64,000 nt of DNA from Brachynemurus nebulosus (Eukaryota; Arthropoda; Insecta; Neuroptera; Myrmeleontidae): NCBI GenBank assembly GCA_035578155.1, contig JAPWDM010000001.1, forward strand, positions 86,731,150 to 86,795,149, read 5' to 3'. The position numbers and the translations under genes are program-made. The notes beneath the pieces were generated by a model. The model did not search any database and had not been told where the DNA came from. It saw only the letters and a program-made list of their open reading frames with translations. Below are positions 25,153 to 42,030 of the stretch, one piece after another; within the stretch, counting starts at the first letter, position 1, and each line of letters begins with the position of its first letter.

Positions 25153-25751
25153 CACACCGGCATAATTAGCGGAACATAAAAAAAATATAAAAAAATATAA
25201 AATCCTATTTATTAAACAAAGTTGGCTGTTTTTTTTTTCCATTTTCACTTAAAATAATATTGAAGTAATGAATCAATTGACTTTTCATAGAATTGTTCTT
25301 ATTCATTATTGATGCAAATCTTTTTAAGACGTCTGTCACTTTCGAACTCAAATGCCGTTTCTTCTCAATGTAGTCGAGTTTCAGACTGTCGTAATTAAAG
25401 AATAGCAAAGATTGCCTCAGGAGACTATAGATAACATCATTCTGAGTATAGTAAGACGAATGGAAGCTTTGACAAGAGCACGGGAGAAACCACGCGGTAT
25501 TAAAACGCTGTGTTTCATTTTCTATTTGTTAAATAATCTTTAACTTAAATGATTCTTAGACGACATAAGATTCCAAAAAGTTGGCATTTCATATGGTTAA
25601 TTGCTTTCGCTAACAAAAATAAAGGTATATCAACTTGTGAACATGTAATTTTAAGTGAATAATTAAATAAGACTAATAGTTTCTTAAAATTAAATGGTTT
25701 GTTTGATTTTTAGAGATATTTTGTATGTTCCGCTAATTATGCCGGTGTGTG
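25153..25751 (+). mobile_element. Tc1-like deletion derivative, copy 1
   Basis: 599 bp with ends CACACACCGGCATAATTAGC and complement, flanked by TA (25151-25152, 25752-25753). At 25412 the plus strand reads LPQETIDNIILSIVRRMEAL, the C-terminal signature of Tc1-like transposases (IPQETIDNLI...RR-A pattern known for the family). The catalytic core is absent. A 67-codon minus-strand frame (25205-25408) is conserved in the second copy only because both share ancestry. Confidence 0.87.
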
Positions 25752-25753
25752 TA

Positions 25754-26279
25754 TAATACCTGCTGATATACTATGGATACTTGTTTACCCTTTGAGACAC
25801 AAACAAAATAAAGTGTGGTACAAACGGGTATAAACGAAGTACAAACGATATGTATTATTTATTTTTGAATTTTCCATGAACCAGTCAAATTGGTTGAATG
25901 TATTAGTTGACATTGTTAACAATACTCAACTAAGGATCGATCTATTATTGCTATTTGCGATCAGATTATTAAAATTTCTAACGTTTCTTTTTTTTCCTAA
26001 TTCTCTTTTCTCTTTCAGATACTTAGGGTGCGTCTTTTATCTTCTTCACAAACTTCCTCTTAACAAAGAGTATTCTTAACTTAAATGTTACTATTAGCAA
26101 AAAGTATGTCTTTTATGTACTCTTAATGTTACTATTAAATTAATAGGAAGCCTATCATTTTGAGTTGGATTTTGACTATAGATATATTACACGGTTTACA
26201 ATTTGGGTATTTTAAATCGTTTCCATAATCAAACATTTTGTGTAACCATCGAGTTCATAGATATATACAACACAGAAGA
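25754..26279. other. Unassigned
   Basis: Low-complexity AT-rich DNA; the frame 25876-26079 shows no family motif. TCTTAACTTAAATGTTACTATTA-like words repeat loosely around 26075-26145. Confidence 0.35.
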
Positions 26280-26287
26280 GTACTTAC

Positions 26288-26839
26288 TAGGGTTTCCGAT
26301 CTCTGGCCAAAAAATCGATCTTGTGGATCGATTCGAATCGTCAAACCAAAAATCGATGCAGGAGAAAATCGGCTTACAAAAGTTCGATCTGACGAAAATC
26401 GATTCAATTTTTGTACTTGCAGAAAATAAAAGATATATAAAAGTTTTAATGAAGTTTCTTATTGGGTCATCACAAATCAGTTTTTAATTTTCTTTGAAGA
26501 TGAACTGCTGAATTTAACATGAATAAAATGGTTTCCACTTTGCGCTAAAAGTGTCACATAATTCCAAAATTTGACTCAATTTTCTATAAATGAATCATAA
26601 AAGTGGTAAAATTATTTGACAACATAAATAGTTAAAATATATTTTACAATAATTTTGAAAAAATATCATTTTTTTACTAAAAATATCCTAATTTAAATTC
26701 GAAAAGATCGATCTCCGATCCCGTAAATTTTTCACGATCTCTGTATCGATTTACTCTCCAAAGAATCGATTCGAAAAATCGAAGATCGCCTCTCCAAAAA
26801 TCGATTTTTGATAAAATCGAATCGAGATCGGAAACCCTA
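26288..26839. mobile_element. hAT-type MITE with perfect 8-bp TSD
   Basis: 552 bp bounded by TAGGGTTTCCGATCTC and inverted TAGGGTTTCCGATCTCGATT, flanked by identical GTACTTAC at 26280-26287 and 26840-26847. Eight-base duplication indicates hAT-type insertion. Subterminal regions are packed with self-complementary ATCGATTCGAATCG-like words. The frames 26203-26487 and 26238-26429 run across the left end and are not genes. Confidence 0.93.
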
Positions 26840-26847
26840 GTACTTAC

Positions 26848-27304
26848 TTGTTTGCCAAAAACAAGATTAGCTTTCCTTATGAAAAAGCAAAGTAAGTTTT
26901 ATGCAACCATTTCTTTACATATTCTTCACATATAATGGCGAGAGCGTTAATTTATGATTTTTTGGCTCGTTTATTTTAAGTACAATGAGAATACAGCTCT
27001 CTTTCGTTTATACAATATTTGCAACTCTATGTACAACTCTATGGTTTTAGCAATACGTTTGTACAACTCTATGGTTTTAGCAATATGTAACCTATGTAAC
27101 AATTCGAAGTCTTACGAAGATTATCGAAGATCAGCAGCACAACATGTCAAAAATTAATTTCTCACTCTAATTGAACAAAAATATCCTATTGCTAACTACT
27201 TACCAGGTACTTCAACTAATTGTTCAATTGTCTTCCTGTTAACTTAAATTTAAGACATAGTACCAAGTTAAAAGACAACAAAATAATATAACAAGGAGAT
27301 AGGA
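26848..27304. other. Unassigned
   Basis: Contains a 2-copy direct repeat of GTACAACTCTATGGTTTTAG at about 27031 and 27061. Otherwise nothing recognised. Confidence 0.4.
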
Positions 27305-27362
27305 CAGGGGTCGGCAACCTGCGGCTCTTTAGTTTCATACGCAAATATTATTTATTTTATCG

Positions 27363-27401
<39 letters not shown>

Positions 27402-28536
27402 ATTAAAAATTTGTTCTGAATCGATTAACGAGAATTAGGCACCGATTCTATTTGTGAATTTGCTGACAGATTTGCGCAATTCAAAACCAACAAAACCACT
27501 CTAGCATTCATAGTAAATCCTCTCAACACAAATAATAACGAAATCCACATTGAGCCATTTGGAATTGATACTGGATGTCTGGAAATGCAATTGATCGATT
27601 TAAAAGTAAAGTTTTGTGGAGTAGAAAATTTACAGAGTTGAAAAACAAGTTGGAAGAGTTGGAGGTCCAGAAATGTATGTACGTAACGCAACAAAAGTGG
27701 AAAGCTTTAAAAGAAATGCCGCGAGTTGAGGCACTTATATTTAACGCATGGAATAGTCTTCCAGATTGCTACAGTGAGGTGAAGAAGTTGGTATTTGGAG
27801 TGCTGACTATCTTCGGATCGACATATTCGTGCGACCAAGCGTTCTCTTATATGAATATAATTAAAAGTAAAGTAAGAAGCTAACTAACAAGTGAAAATTT
27901 AGAGTCGTGTTTGAAACTTAAAACAACAAGTTATAAGCCAAATTTATCCAAACTTTCTGAAACCATGCAAAGCCAACGCTCCTATTGAATTTTTTTACTC
28001 AAATGTATGTTATTGTTTTTTTTATTTTAAGATCAAGTTAGATTGTTTAGTAAAGTTTGAATTTTCTACTTGAATAACCATAAATCGCTCCCATTGACTT
28101 TGTTTGCTCAATTGTTTGTTATTGAAGTACAAGTTAGTGTTGTAAGTAAATGTTTAATTGTTTTAATATTTTACTTAAATAATAAGTAATTATATCCTGT
28201 TTCAAATACAATTGATCATGGGTCAAAGTTAAAAAATTAAATAATCTTTATATTCAAAACAAATCAATCTTGTACTCTTTTCTAAAAACAAACTGCAATT
28301 TTAAAATTTACGTAAGTGCAATAATGAAAGAGATAAAGCCAAGAAAACGGAAATTATTTAAATTTATACGTGATGAAGTCTACTTATAAATAGATTAGTT
28401 TTTTTTATTAAAAAACTTTATTTATGCGAGTACTATTTATTGCTGGCAAGAAAAACCTTTGTGGCTCTTTAAAAGCTTTGAAATTTTGTAAATTGTAATT
28501 TCTGACTCTTCCCACTCAAAAGGTTGCCGACCCCTG
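27305..28536 (+). mobile_element. hAT element, internally deleted
   Basis: Ends CAGGGGTCGGCAACCTGCGG and complement GGTTGCCGACCCCTG. Flanking octamers AGATAGGA and AGACAGAA match at 6 of 8, so the duplication has aged. A 38-base A-run follows the left end (27363-27400). It carries the C-terminal part of a hAT transposase on the plus strand. Confidence 0.9.
27450..27990 (+). pseudogene. hAT transposase C-terminal remnant
   Basis: Plus-strand peptide segments FADRFAQFKTNKTTLAFIV, then after a frameshift near 27600 KSKVLWSRKFTELKNKLEEL, continue to SLPDCYSEVKKLVFGVLTIF and GSTYSCDQAFSYMNIIKSK. The last is the hAT C-terminal dimerisation region, which contributes the third catalytic acidic residue and aids oligomer formation. 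An in-frame TAA at 27881 interrupts it; the same frame resumes as LTSENLESCLKLKTTSYKPN and ends near 27987. Similar proteins belong to the ZBED/GTF2IRD2-like hAT group. N-terminal DNA-binding and first catalytic regions are gone. Confidence 0.9.
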
Positions 28537-29689
28537 AGACAGAAGCAACTTTAAGACCAAGAAACAGTTTAGGAAGAACATAAAATACGCAGCCTAAATG
28601 ACTTAAAAGGAACTTCATCCTACTCTCAAGGGTGATCGTGAATTATTTACGCAAACTAATTCCGCCCGGAGGTCTCCGGTTGTATCTTTTTGCAAAAATG
28701 TACAACCAAATATATTTGAAACTGAATTCTGTCAACACTTATATATTTGACTAACATATTGTAAATATACGTCTACATTTATACATATATATTTTGACAG
28801 CTAATCAACTTTGTATGAAATTGTTGACATCGTAAGACGTGGTGTATGAGCTAACAAAGTTTCACTTGACGTCTTACAAAGAAAACAACTCTAACAAAGG
28901 AGAAATCAATATCTATTTTGTTTTATTAATAAAAAAAGACAAACGGCAGATAATGTTGGACTTGAGTAAATTTAAACTAGTTTATCGTAGTTATGAACGT
29001 ATGTAATTGTATTATTTTAGAAATAGGGTAGATATTTTACTTTATATTCCTTTTTATACATAAGTTATATATGTGGTACCGAACATGGCATGCATTTGTA
29101 TTGAAATATTACTATGTTCTACCAACTAAAATTTTTCCATAAAAATATATGTTATAGAGTACTAAGAGACAAATTATTGAACAAAAAATGGTGGGTGTCG
29201 CTAATGCCTAAGTGCCAAAAAAAAATTTTCTTAAATTTAAAAATTTAAAAAAATTAGTATAATAAAGGGATATAACGTTAATTTTTTTTTTATTACTTCG
29301 CCTAAGGTGGGTACACAATATATATTAAACTCAAGTAAATCGGCTCAGTAATTTCGTCAAAAAAAATTTTTTTTGAAAATTTTTGTCTGTTTGTGTATTC
29401 ATAAATTATTAGCCTTGGAGGGTTGAAATTTGGCAGGAATGTATCTGGGGCTAAGAAGTATTATTTCCTATAAAAACAATCAATTTTGCGTCAAGGGCCG
29501 TTTTCCCTATCTTACCCGGCTATGCCCTTTATGATTTATTTTTCTGCACAATACTTTAATTAAAAACCTTGAAGCTGATAATAAACTGAAAGCTGTTAAT
29601 CACTTCAGTCACCCTTTACATATTTGTATTTTTTTAAAGGAATGGATATTTGCTGCCCCGTTTCCGGATTGACATAATCCTTTATTTTT
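28537..29689. other. AT-rich with a dispersed-repeat fragment
   Basis: A block at about 29300-29530 (CTTGGAGGGTTGAAATTTGG, GCAGGAATGTATCTGGGGCT, TTACCCGGCTATGCCC) resembles tails of dispersed insect repeats, and shares style with 47036-49635. A GTAAGACGT ... ACGTCTTAC inverted pair lies at ~28832-28878. No gene. Confidence 0.4.
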
Positions 29690-30700
29690 TTCCGATTCTT
29701 CTTCAGGATCATCAGAAGATGATGTACGAGTTCAACGAACGTGCATTAAAAATTACATTGAAAATACCGTTCATCGGTGCAATGAGACGGAATTCGTAAG
29801 TCACTTTAGGCTTCGACGAAATACAGTGTATCAGTTAATCGGCTAGTTAATTTAGGTAATGTGTATATAAATTTTGACTATATGTTAATATACGTATATT
29901 TTCAGGGCGATTTGAACACACCGAGTTTTTTAAAAATTTACCACTTTTTGCGGAAGGCATCACACATGAACGAGCACTGTTAATGGCGTTATGGTACCTT
30001 TCTAATACTGAAGCATTTCGTCAAGTTGCTGACAGATTCAACGTGGCACAAAGTACTTTTCACAGAATTTTGATATGTTCGTTAAATTTTTTAAAGTGAA
30101 GGATATATTAAATGGCCTACAACAGATGAGGAAAAAGCAGAAATTAGCAGAAAATTTGCAACAATTCAAAACATACATGGAATCATAGGTACAATAGACG
30201 GGTGTCATATCAGAATAAGAAGACCAGCGAGGCACGAAGAAGATTACTTAAACAGGAAAAGACACCATAGCGTTATTTTGCAAGCAGTTGCAACCGCTGA
30301 TAGAATCTTCACGGACATTTATGTTGGTGAGCCTGGATCAATGAATGATGCCCGAGTATTGCGCCGATCACCTTTATATGAAAAAGATAATAATCTAGAA
30401 TTTTTTGGTAGGTAATTTTTAATAAGAGATTCAGCGTACCCAAAGCGTCGATGGCTCCTATCCCCTTTCCGGGATAATGGTCATCTTACAGAGGGACAAC
30501 GACGTTTTAATTATGTACATTCTTCAACTCGCGCTGTAGTGGAGCAAGCATTTGGTCTTTTAAAAGCAAAATTCAGACGACTGATTAGATTTACAAGATG
30601 ATCAGTTACAAGACAACAAATCATATGATGAAGAAAGTCGTGAAGCTAGTAATGACAATGATTTAATAAATCAGGGAATGGCTCAAATTTTTGTATAAAT
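29690..30700 (+). pseudogene. PIF/Harbinger transposase remnant
   Basis: Plus-strand segments match a DDE_Tnp_4 (HARBI1-like) transposase in order: GRFEHTEFFKNLPLFAEGIT, ALLMALWYLSNTEAFRQVAD, then HGIIGTIDGCHIRIRRPARH (first catalytic Asp in IDG), DYLNRKRHHSVILQAV, YVGEPGSMNDARVLRRSPLY (second Asp in NDAR), DSAYPKRRWLLSPFRDNGHL, RRFNYVHSSTRAVVEQAFGL (catalytic Glu in VEQAFG), and a tail ending NQGMAQIFV. Breaks: stops/frameshifts near 29848, 30100, 30413 and 30600, and a deletion before the tail. A splice-like acceptor GATTCTTCTTCAG precedes the N-terminal acidic segment. It would have cut and pasted Harbinger DNA together with a Myb/SANT partner; a broken Myb/SANT gene occurs at 51751-52605 but need not belong to it. 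Termini not located. Confidence 0.9.
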
Positions 30701-30828
30701 TCCGTTTTAGCGAATTTCCAAAACACAAAATACGCTATTACAGTAGGTGTCACGGTAGAACCTGAGTCCGGGACTATGGCAGAAATTTGTTTTGAGGTCC
30801 CTAGAATACGAAAATAATATTGACTAAA

Positions 30829-32638
<1,810 letters not shown>

Positions 32639-33110
32639 TTACGTATTTATGTATTTATGTATCAAAGCGATAGCGTTCGAACAAAAGCTTCTACTTTTAT
32701 GAAATTTGGTGAAAACATTGGAAGCCCAAAAATCTTGGATGAGTTCGTCAGCCAGACACGTCGGATACCAGGAACATGGTTTTTTGAGCATTTTTCGTGA
32801 AAATTTAAGTTTTTGGCAAAAATTTGCTACAATTTAAAAGTATTTGCCTTATTTTTTTACACCATTGGAAAGGGGAGAAAAAATCACATAAAAAAGGTTT
32901 TTGACCCATTGTTCTATATGAACTAGTTTTTGAGAAAAACTAATTTTAAAAATTTTTATAAGTTTTATGCTAAAATTTCCCCAAGTTCAAAAGTTTTTAC
33001 GGTTTTTTTTTACATCATCAAAAACACGAGAAAACTCACATAAGGAAGGTTTTTGAACCATTATTCTACGTCCACTAGTTTCCGAGAAATTAATTTTTAT
33101 AAATGAAAAC

Positions 33111-34796
33111 GGGTCAGAAGATTTTTACTACGTTTATAAATATTATAAGAACTTAGGTAGATACTTACATATACAAGAAATTATGTACTTATGAAAGGGA
33201 GTACTTAACAATATTATACAAAATATTTTTACGACGGAAAAAATTGTTCCCATATTGAAAAACATTCATAGGAAATTTATTTAATTTAAAATTACTTATT
33301 TAAGTAGGTATATCATTGCATTACTATATAAATAAGCAAACTATTTCAAAATCGATTACTTTTTTTTACAACGTAGTGTATTTTTATACATTGTATGTAT
33401 CGTTCAATACTACCTGAGTGAGAGATATAACAACTAATAGGGGGAGTTTAGACATAATTACTCTATATCCATCTTTATTGTAAAAGTATTTTATCTTCTT
33501 AATATAATAAAATATGTATATCTCTTACTAAAAATACATCTTTCCTTTTTGTTGGACTTTGATACCTCAAAAACTCTGCAACTAGTTATAAGTATGTCAT
33601 TCAATAGGTTATCTCATACATAGCTTCTATAGCGTATACATACATAATATTATGTATACCGGCTGTCCCGGTCGGATGTATACATACGATTTACATGTTA
33701 ATTGATAACCTTGGATTTCCATAAGGAAAAAGTTATGTCAAAAGAATGCTTTGGATAAACGTATTTATATTCTTGGAAATTTTCTTTTATAAAATAATTT
33801 TTTTCTAGCAAATTATCTGTACTATTTCTTCAACAGAGTATTCTTTCCGTATTTTTATTATTTTAATATTTATTTCCAAAAAAAATAAAAGATATCTTTT
33901 GAATTTACAAATACCTCTGTGGCAGCATCCTGCATAAAATAGCGAGTTTTCGTTTACAAAAATTATTTTATCTCGAACACCCCCTCACATGGAATAATGA
34001 TCCTACAACGTACTCTACGTACTCTTGTAATAGTATCAGGGGTGAAAGAAGGGTGGTAGCTATGACTGAGATTATAGTTAAAAATATTTTAGTTAAAAAG
34101 TTATAGATTTCGGGACGCGATTAAATGACTCAAAAGTTACTCGGATCAATTTGGGTCAAATAAAGTTACAATAAAAAATCTATATTCCAACAATGAAAGA
34201 TAAAAATAATACATATTCTTATAATCTAATAATATTACATATGCAAGCCGATTCGGGTGTGGTTGGAAGACTACCGAAAGTTATGTGAAAATACCCAAAA
34301 ATATCTTAAACAATTATTAATTCGAATTTAGTAAAAATATACCGAATCGGGTTGCATATGTCGATCAAATATTAAGAAAGGAAGTGCATATTACCTCTTC
34401 CTGAGGGATTCACAACACTACACAAAAATGACTTTACATTTTAAAAGTACTTTATAACATTACATTACGGAATCTAAATACCGAATTGCATTATGAAATC
34501 TAATTACGGAATCACACTATGAAATCTAATTACCGAATGAATTCATATCGACTCGTTCTTGGGCCTCAAGCCACGCTCGCTCGGGTACTCCCCTTACCTC
34601 GCGCATTAATCGTTCGATTTCATATTTTGGTGTTTTGCTGATTTAGCGATTAATTCAAAGAAACCATTATTCTACTCTTAAATAGTTGTTCTTCTAGATT
34701 AACCTTTACAGTTGTGTTCAACAATAAGTTTACAATATGTTACTATATCGTTAGGAAGTGGGTACAGTAGCGGGCATTATATTACACTCTATGTGT
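33111..34796. other. Unassigned AT-rich DNA
   Basis: At 33915-33975 a diverged piece of the family A terminal unit occurs (GCAGCATCCTGCATAAAATA). Around 34465-34540 three loose repeats of AT(A)CCGAATTGCATTATGAAATCT type occur. No gene recognised. Confidence 0.4.
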
Positions 34797-37070
<2,274 letters not shown>

Positions 37071-37526
37071 TTTTTTTTTCTTTTTTCTATTTTCCCTTCT
37101 TAATAATGAAAAAATGAATAGTAAAACTGAAAAACATTAATTTATTGCTTATGGAGTAAAACGTAACATTGATAATATGTATTGTAATTTTGTATTATAG
37201 GTGATTTTTATAACATTCGAATTATTGTGTAAAATATTTGTAGATTTTTTTAAAATTCATTTTTGAAAATTAAACGTTGGCCTGAAATTTAAATAATTAG
37301 TTTTTATTAAAATATTTATTACAAAATTATAATTTGTACAGAGTAATCAATGAAGAAACTAAGGAAGTAAATAAGAAAAAAAATTAATTTTTAAATTTTT
37401 TTATTTTTACAATAAATAAGTAATTACCTTAAAAAACATTTTTTGTATTTCTTTTTTAATTAATTCATATTAAATAATAATTGACCAGAACTGAATTAAA
37501 CAATAAATAAATTAAATAAAAAATAA
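37071..37526. other. AT-rich, nothing recognised
   Basis: Homopolymer-rich sequence between the family A copy and the left target duplication of the 14-kb insertion. Confidence 0.5.
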
Positions 37527-39782
37527 ACTCATACCAGTGGTGGTTATTCCAGGTATGGTGGGTAGGCGCCGCCTACCCCAGCTATTTCTAAAAAACTGAA
37601 ATAAATTCAAAACAAGAAGGTAACATTGTTTACAAAATGATTTAAATACACAATTTCAATAAGATTTACTTTGATAATATTGCACATTAGTAGAATAGCT
37701 AGGAGAGTTCTATGACACAGTAAAACCCCAATTTTCCGGACTACTTTTTTGACGATGTTAAGAACCGTGTAGTTTGGGGTCCTACTGTACCTAGAGTATG
37801 AATTGATCTCTGACCCGGCACGTACCAAGTACATGTATTTAAAATTTGTTGTTGACATTTGACCCCACACGCGCTCATACTGTTGGCCTTGAAACTCCAA
37901 AGACCTGAGTCATCACCAGCAACCAAATTAATTTATGTTAACCCATTATGCGCCATCACAATTTACTTATAACAATTTGGTTTTGTGTTAACCCATTACC
38001 CGCCAGCACTGACGTAGTTTTTGAATACAAACCTAACGCATGCGCAGACAGAATTTAAGTACACGACGCATGCGCAGACTGAATTTTAGGTTACAATTTG
38101 ATAGATGGGGTACACTACCGCGTCAAAAATGTGGGATTACCCTAACCCACGGGGTGGCCCCAAACTTTTGACATCGTACTGTACTTAAATTTTTGGTACA
38201 CTACCGTGTCAAAAGTGTGGACCCCCTGACCAAAAAGGTATCCGATCACTTTTTGAAGCGTACTGTGCTTATTACGTGCCAATCTGGGCCTCACTTAATT
38301 GCGTCATCTTAAACGAAAATTGGGAGGCCGCTAAATTTTGTGGGGGCACTGTACCAAGCGCTAGATTTTAAAATCAGACTCCGGGGTCCAGATTTCTGAC
38401 CGCTACTCTACTGTAAATCGAGTGTCTACTGTACTTTTCAACAAGTTTAAGCCTGTTTTCAGCAAAGTCAGCACTTTTTTAATTTGTTTATTTATATGTT
38501 TTAATTTAAAAAAATGTTTATTTAAGATTTTGATGACTCAGCAATTTCTTTGTTTGATTTCAAATACGAAATAGTTTTCTTGGAATTTTTAATTTATGGC
38601 CTGATTGTTGAATTATAATTATAATATGATTCATACAAGCGGGGATTTTTGTTATATTTGTTTATTTATATAATAATTTTGAATCATGTAATAATTTTAA
38701 AATTGTTTATTTAAGATTTTGCTGAGTCATCAGTTTCTTTGTTAGATTTTGAATACGAAATGAATTTCTCGGAATTTTAAATTTATGGCTTAACATTTGC
38801 GTTGTAAAAATTCTGGTCATCGTAAACGAAAATTAAGAGGCCGCTAAATTTTGTGGGGGTACTGTACCAAGCGCTAGGCACAAAACTAACTTCAGTCTCC
38901 AGGGTCCATCCAGACTCCAGATTTCTGACCGCTACTGTACTGCCGGAAATTTGGGTGTCAATTGTACTGCATAATATTTTTATATATAATTAACCTTGAA
39001 AAACATTAGTTTTAGAATTTTATCAGCTTAAAATAAGTTTGTTTTAGCTGAATGTTTATTTTAGCAGACCTTGAAAGCACATTGTAAAACATCATTTAAG
39101 AATTTTAGTATAACACAGAACTATTTACCGCATAATTTATAAATCAAATGAAAATTATATTAATACCTACACACCTGTATATTATGTATAAACCCTGTAT
39201 ATTAATAATAATATGTAGTATTCTATTTCTAATTTACGATTAGACGGAATCTAATTATAAAATAATTTATAAATATTGCAAAAATTTGTTTAATCAGCAA
39301 AATCAATGTATATCATTTTAATACTGATACATATTTATATTTATATTACGGTATAATAGTATTGTATTTATTCATATTTTAAACAGAATAAAAGTTCAAT
39401 TTTCGGTTTTAAATTACTATAAACACGTTGCTTAATATAAAAATGATAACAGCATTTAGTTTTGCTAAATTTCTATAGATTAGTATCTATATTAGAGAAT
39501 TCACATGTAAAATCATGTATATAACGGGAGTATATTTAATATTTTTAATGAATGTTTTCTTATACAGTGTGTATCATGAAATATGCTTTTCAATTAGAAT
39601 AATAAATTTCATAAGATTTTTGTCAATACTTTTATAGGTTAACGAAAGTAACTTCTTGCTTTAAAAAATAGGGGAATTTAGGGTAATAATTAAATAAAAC
39701 GCACATAATTTTTTTTTTTAATTTTATTTATAGAATATGTATACAGAAATTAAATTGCTTAAATCTATATATTACATAAAAT

Positions 39783-40267
39783 CTACTTTTTTTCCATATA
39801 AAAATTTTTTAAAAGAATACAATTTTCTAAAGAACAAATTTTGTCAGAATGAAGCATACAACGTCTTGAATAATATTCATCTCGCAGATTGGAAATCTTC
39901 GGTACATCGAATATTTCCTCCAAATTCAAAATCCACGGCTGGTTTTCGGTACCATCAAACAAATTTGAAATCCATTTCTTCTTTTCACCGCCCTTGAAAT
40001 TTCTTTAATATAGGTTTCAATATGGAATGAAGTTTTTTGTACGGAATAAATCCATATGACCAAGGTATCCCATGCCAATTTCGGCAAAGCCAACGTGCAG
40101 CAACCCGTTCATATTTCTTCGGCAACTCGTTGAAATCAAACGGTGCGTCGAATATAAGATGTAATATTTCATCCGAATTTTTCGCAACGATACCAACTTC
40201 TTTAAAATAAAATTGGTTGTTAGCTCCTTGATAGCCTTGTATGTCAAGAAACGCCGTTTTTTATCGC
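39783..40267 (-). pseudogene. Left-arm copy of nuclease-like ORF
   Basis: Inverted counterpart of 43440-43924 with the same reading frames and the same frame break. The minus strand reads QGYQGANNQFYFKEVGIV, RNWHGIPWSYGFIPYKKL, then after the break KKKWISNLFDGTENQPWILN. See the right-arm entry for interpretation. Plus-strand frame 39737-39997 is a shadow. Confidence 0.6.
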
Positions 40268-40416
40268 CGCCGTAGAACTGAATTTACTCACACAATCCAC
40301 AACTTTATATAAAATAATTAAAATTGGTGAGGATAGTTAATTTGTGAGATGTATCCGAAAAAGGATACTAATAGCTATTACTAGTTGACCATTAAATTAC
40401 AAACTGTTAATAATAT

Positions 40417-40773
40417 TTAGCACATTGGTGCGTACCATGTTCTTTTCACTTTAAGACCTAGTGATTTAAGGAATGCTAAATTTTCGGGTGAAATGTGTTG
40501 TCGCTTAAAAGTTTTACGTTTAATGATCTTAGGTTTCGAAAGTCCTTTGCTAGGTTGTTTAGCGGTGGACTGCTCTGAATTGTAAATTATCATGGTTCGA
40601 AATGCAATTGTTTTATCACGAATTTGTTTCTTCAGCGAAAGTGATGTTAACTCTTTAACAACCACCGGTAAATTGACACAATTTTGTGTAAGTTTAACTA
40701 TTTTATACCCTTTAACCATGATAATGTGTGTGAGCCCTTTAACCATGATAAGGTGTATGAGCTCTTTAACCAT
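40417..40773 (-). CDS. Left-arm ORF118, unknown protein
   Basis: 118 codons, identical in translation to the right-arm ORF at 42934-43290, described there. It ends TGC TAA after RTWYAPMC. Its 5' end abuts the 21-bp minisatellite. Confidence 0.55.
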   Translation of the reverse strand: MVKELIHLIMVKGLTHIIMVKGYKIVKLTQNCVNLPVVVKELTSLSLKKQIRDKTIAFRTMIIYNSEQSTAKQPSKGLSKPKIIKRKTFKRQHISPENLAFLKSLGLKVKRTWYAPMC

Positions 40774-40783
40774 GATAAGGTGT

Positions 40784-41940
40784 ATGAGTCACTCCGGGGG
40801 CAAAATAAGTCACTCCGGGGGCAAAATAAGTCACTCCGGGAGCAAAATGAGTCACTCCGGGAGCAAAATGAGTCACTCCGGGAGCAAGATGAGTAACTCC
40901 GTGAGCAAAATGAGTCACTCCGGGGGAAAAATGAGTCATTCTGGGAGCAAAATGAGTCACTCCGGGAGCAAAGTTAGTCACTCCAGGAGCGAAATGAGTC
41001 ACCCCGGGAGCAAAATGAGTCACTCCGGGAGCAAAATGAGTCACTCCGGGAGCGAAATGAGTAACTCCGGGAGCAAAATGAGTCACTCCGGGAGCAAAGA
41101 GGTTCACTCCGGGAGCAAATTGAGTCACTTCTGGAGCAAAATGAGTCACTCGTCGGAGTCAAATGAGTCGCTCCGGGAGCAAAATGAGTCACTCCGGGAG
41201 CGAAATGAGTAACTCCGGGAGCAAAATGAGTCACTCCGGCAGCAAAATGAGTCACCACGGGAGGAAAATGAGTCACTCCGGGAGCAAAACGAGTCACTCC
41301 GGGGGCAAAATAAGTCACTCCGGGGGCAAAATGAGTCACTCCAGGAGCAAAATGAGTCACTCCGGGAGCAAAATGAGTCACTCCGGGAACAAGATGAGTA
41401 TGTCCGGGAGCAAAATGAGTCACTCCGTGGGCAAAATGAGTCACTCCGGGGGAAAAATGAGTCACTCTGGGAGCAAAATGAGTCACTCCGGGGGCAAAAT
41501 GAGTCATCCGGGGAGCAAAATGAGTCACTCCGGGAGCAAAATGAGTCACCCCGGGAGCAAAATTAGTCACTCCGGGAGCGAAATGAGTAACTCCGGGAGC
41601 AAAATGAGTCACTCCGGGAGCAAAATTAGTCACTACGGGGGCAAAATGAGTCACTTTGGGAGAAAAAGGAATCACTCGTTGGAGTCAAATGAGTCGCTCC
41701 GGAAGCAAAATGAGACACTCCGGGAGCAAAATGAGTCACTCCGGGAGCACAGTGAGTCACTCCGGGAGCAAAATGAGTCACCCCGGGAGCAAAATGAGTC
41801 ACTCCGGGAGCAAAATGAGTCACTCGTTGGAGTCAAATGAGTCGCTCCGGGAGGAAAATGAGTCACTCCGGGAGCGAAATGAGTAACTCCGGGAGCAAAA
41901 TGAGTCACTCGTTGGAGTCAAATGAGTCGCTCGGTGAAGC
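40784..41940. repeat. 21-bp AP-1-site minisatellite, ~55 units
   Basis: Units start TGAGTCACTCC and continue GGGAGCAAAA, for 21 bases each, repeated about 55 times with point variants. The AP-1/TRE consensus TGAGTCA occurs in nearly every unit. Because 21 bases is seven codons, several frames stay open and give heptapeptide repeats (HSGSKMS, ESLREQN, and on the other strand THFAPGV); these are artefacts of periodicity. A second-order repeat with GTTGGAGTCAAATGAGTCGC recurs near the array ends and middle. Confidence 0.97.
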
Positions 41941-42030
41941 AAATGAGCTAAGTATATATAAGTAGAGAAGCAATAAATCTTTGAACAGTTATTCATTTAC
42001 TAGCGAATGCTTCAGACCTCCCGCTGAATG

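Noticed and set aside
25205..25408. Minus-strand frame conserved in both Tc1 derivatives (also 50598-50849)
   Set aside because: Conserved because the copies share ancestry; the recognisable transposase tail is on the plus strand next to it.
37607..37926. Mirrored frames at the palindrome ends (also 46010-46440)
   Set aside because: Conservation reflects arm identity; the frames run into different flanking DNA and carry no motif.
40592..41886. Long frames encoding HSGSKMS, ESLREQN and THFAPGV heptapeptide repeats
   Set aside because: The 21-bp period is seven codons, so frames stay open on both strands automatically. All are present together and none has a unique domain, so they are periodicity artefacts.
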